Source of the DNA: Salvelinus alpinus
Lineage: Eukaryota; Chordata; Actinopteri; Salmoniformes; Salmonidae
NCBI RefSeq assembly: GCF_045679555.1
Contig: NC_092120.1
Coordinates: forward strand, 5,472,574-5,536,573
Reading direction: 5' to 3'
Length of the DNA: 64,000 nucleotides
Below the pieces are notes generated by a model that was not told the DNA's origin, did not search any database, and worked only from the letters and a program-made list of their open reading frames with translations. How positions within the stretch are numbered: the stretch's first letter is position 1; each line of letters starts with the position of its first letter. This document shows positions 62,975-64,000 of this stretch, piece after piece. The translations under genes and the position numbers were made by a program.

Positions 62975-63860
62975 TCACCTCTCTCTCTCTCTCTCTGCTC
63001 TCGCTATATCTCCCCTCCCTCTCTCTCTGCTCTCAAAATATCTCACATCTCTCTCTCTCTGCTCTCAATATATCTCTCCTCCCTCTCTCTTCTCTCTGCT
63101 CTCAATATATCTCTCCTCCCTCTCTCTCTCTTCTCTCGCTATATCACTCCTCCCTCTCTCTCTCTGCTCTCAATGTATCTCTCCTCCCTCCCTCTCTCTC
63201 TGCTCTCAATATATCACTCCTCCCTCTCTCTCTCTCTCTGCTCTCACTATGTCTCTCCTCCCTCCCTCTCTCTCTGCTCTCAATATATCACTCCTCCCTC
63301 TCTCTCTCTCTCTGCTCTCACTATGTCTCTCCTCCCTCCCTCTCTCTCTGCTCTCAATATATCTCTCCTCCCTCTCTCTCTCTCTGCTCTCACTATGTCT
63401 CTCCTCCCTCCCTCTCTCTCTGCTCTCAATATATCTCTCCTCCCTCTATCTCTCTCTCTGCTCTCACTATGTCTCTCCTCCCTCTCTCTCTCTCTGCTCT
63501 CACTATGTCTCTCCTCCCTCCCTCTCTCTCTGCTCTCAATATATCTCTCCTCCCTCCCTCTCTCTCTGCTCTCAATATATCACTCCTCCCTCTCTCTCTC
63601 TCTCTGCTCTCACTATGTCTCTCCTCCCTCCCTCTCTCTCTGCTCTCAATATACCTCTCCTCCCTCTCTCTCTCTCTCTGCTCTCACTATGTCTCTCCTC
63701 CCTCCCTCTCTCTCTGCTCTCAATATATCTCTCCTCCCTCTCTCTCTGCTCTCACTATATCTCTCCTCCCTCTCTCTCTCTCTCTGCTCTCACTATATCT
63801 CTCCTCCCTCTCTCTCTCTCTCTGCTCTCACTATATCTCTCCTCCCGCTCTCTCTTTCTC
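62975..63860. repeat. CT-rich minisatellite with dimeric higher-order unit
   Basis: Units of about 36-46 bp each hold CTCTGCTCTCA followed by ATATATC or CTATGTC and CTCCTCCCTC. ATATATC-type and CTATGTC-type units tend to alternate, giving a dimer of about 80-90 bp through the middle of the array. It lies in the upstream intron region of adgrb1 and on the sense strand is purine-rich (GAGAGAGCAGAG). Long Ser/Leu-rich ORFs in all plus frames are artefacts. Confidence 0.95.
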
Positions 63861-64000
63861 TCTCTCCCTCTCTCCTTTTGTCTGTGCTCCTATTCCCCAA
63901 CTGTTATCTCCCGTTTCTAAATTCTGTCTTCCCAAAAAAATAACTCTTATCAATTTCCTCATCTGACTCATCTTTCTTAGCTCCTGCGTTCTAAACGTGA

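Noticed and set aside
62746..63966. 406-codon Ser/Leu-rich ORF
   Set aside because: Read-through of a CT-rich minisatellite, with equally long ORFs in other frames.

Overview
The window is vertebrate nuclear DNA, almost certainly from a salmonid fish. This rests on the repeat content: several Tc1-like families with the TIR starts CAGTTGAAGTCGG and (CAG)TGCCTTCAGAAAGTATTC, tRNA-derived SINEs of salmonid type, LTRs starting TGTCAC, non-LTR tails ending in TTTATTTAACCAGG-type sequence, and very long CA, GA and TCTG microsatellites. Genus and species cannot be told from the sequence. There are no prokaryotic genes, no CRISPR array and no free-standing tRNA or rRNA gene. Most long ORFs are read-through of simple repeats.

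One real gene is visible. From about 51.0 to 58.6 kb, on the minus strand, lie the last eight recognised coding exons of an adhesion GPCR of the ADGRB/BAI family, best matched to adgrb1 (BAI1). The exons run from an intracellular-loop cassette exon (58,496-58,594) through the TM6/TM7 exon (57,009-57,180), five cytoplasmic-tail exons and a terminal exon ending in the PDZ ligand QTEV (stop at 52,775-52,777). All junctions are GT/AG and all phases join. The 5' part of the gene lies beyond 64,000. The 3' UTR probably runs to about 51.0 kb. Introns carry many microsatellites, some touching splice sites. The last intron is an almost pure pyrimidine tract on the sense strand, 420 nt long, in frame and stop-free.

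The remaining 51 kb is intergenic or unassigned and rich in transposable elements. A nest at 8.7-16.2 kb holds an internally deleted Tc1-like element split by a TTAA-flanked (piggyBac-like) element, a solo LTR placed at the Tc1 terminus with a 5-bp TSD, a LINE-1-like ORF2 relic, and a decayed Ty3/gypsy element whose RT is split by a second TTAA element. At 23.2-25.5 kb two Tc1-like elements abut. The first has a near-perfect internal foldback and carries a solo LTR. At 30.2-31.8 kb there is a full-length but broken Tc1-like copy. The 36.5-43.6 kb interval holds three Tc1-like copies. Two of them share one TA dinucleotide. One contains a LINE fragment, and another contains a LINE fragment that itself contains a solo LTR. 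Foldback MITEs, SINEs, minisatellites (1-634, 48.07-48.96 kb, 62.97-63.85 kb) and a telomere-like TTAGGG-type patch (18.47-18.61 kb) fill much of the rest.

I found no clearly new biochemical system. The most unusual items are the in-frame polypyrimidine last intron of adgrb1, the 109-bp perfect-arm foldback inside a Tc1 copy, and the clean nested insertions, whose target sites can still be read.
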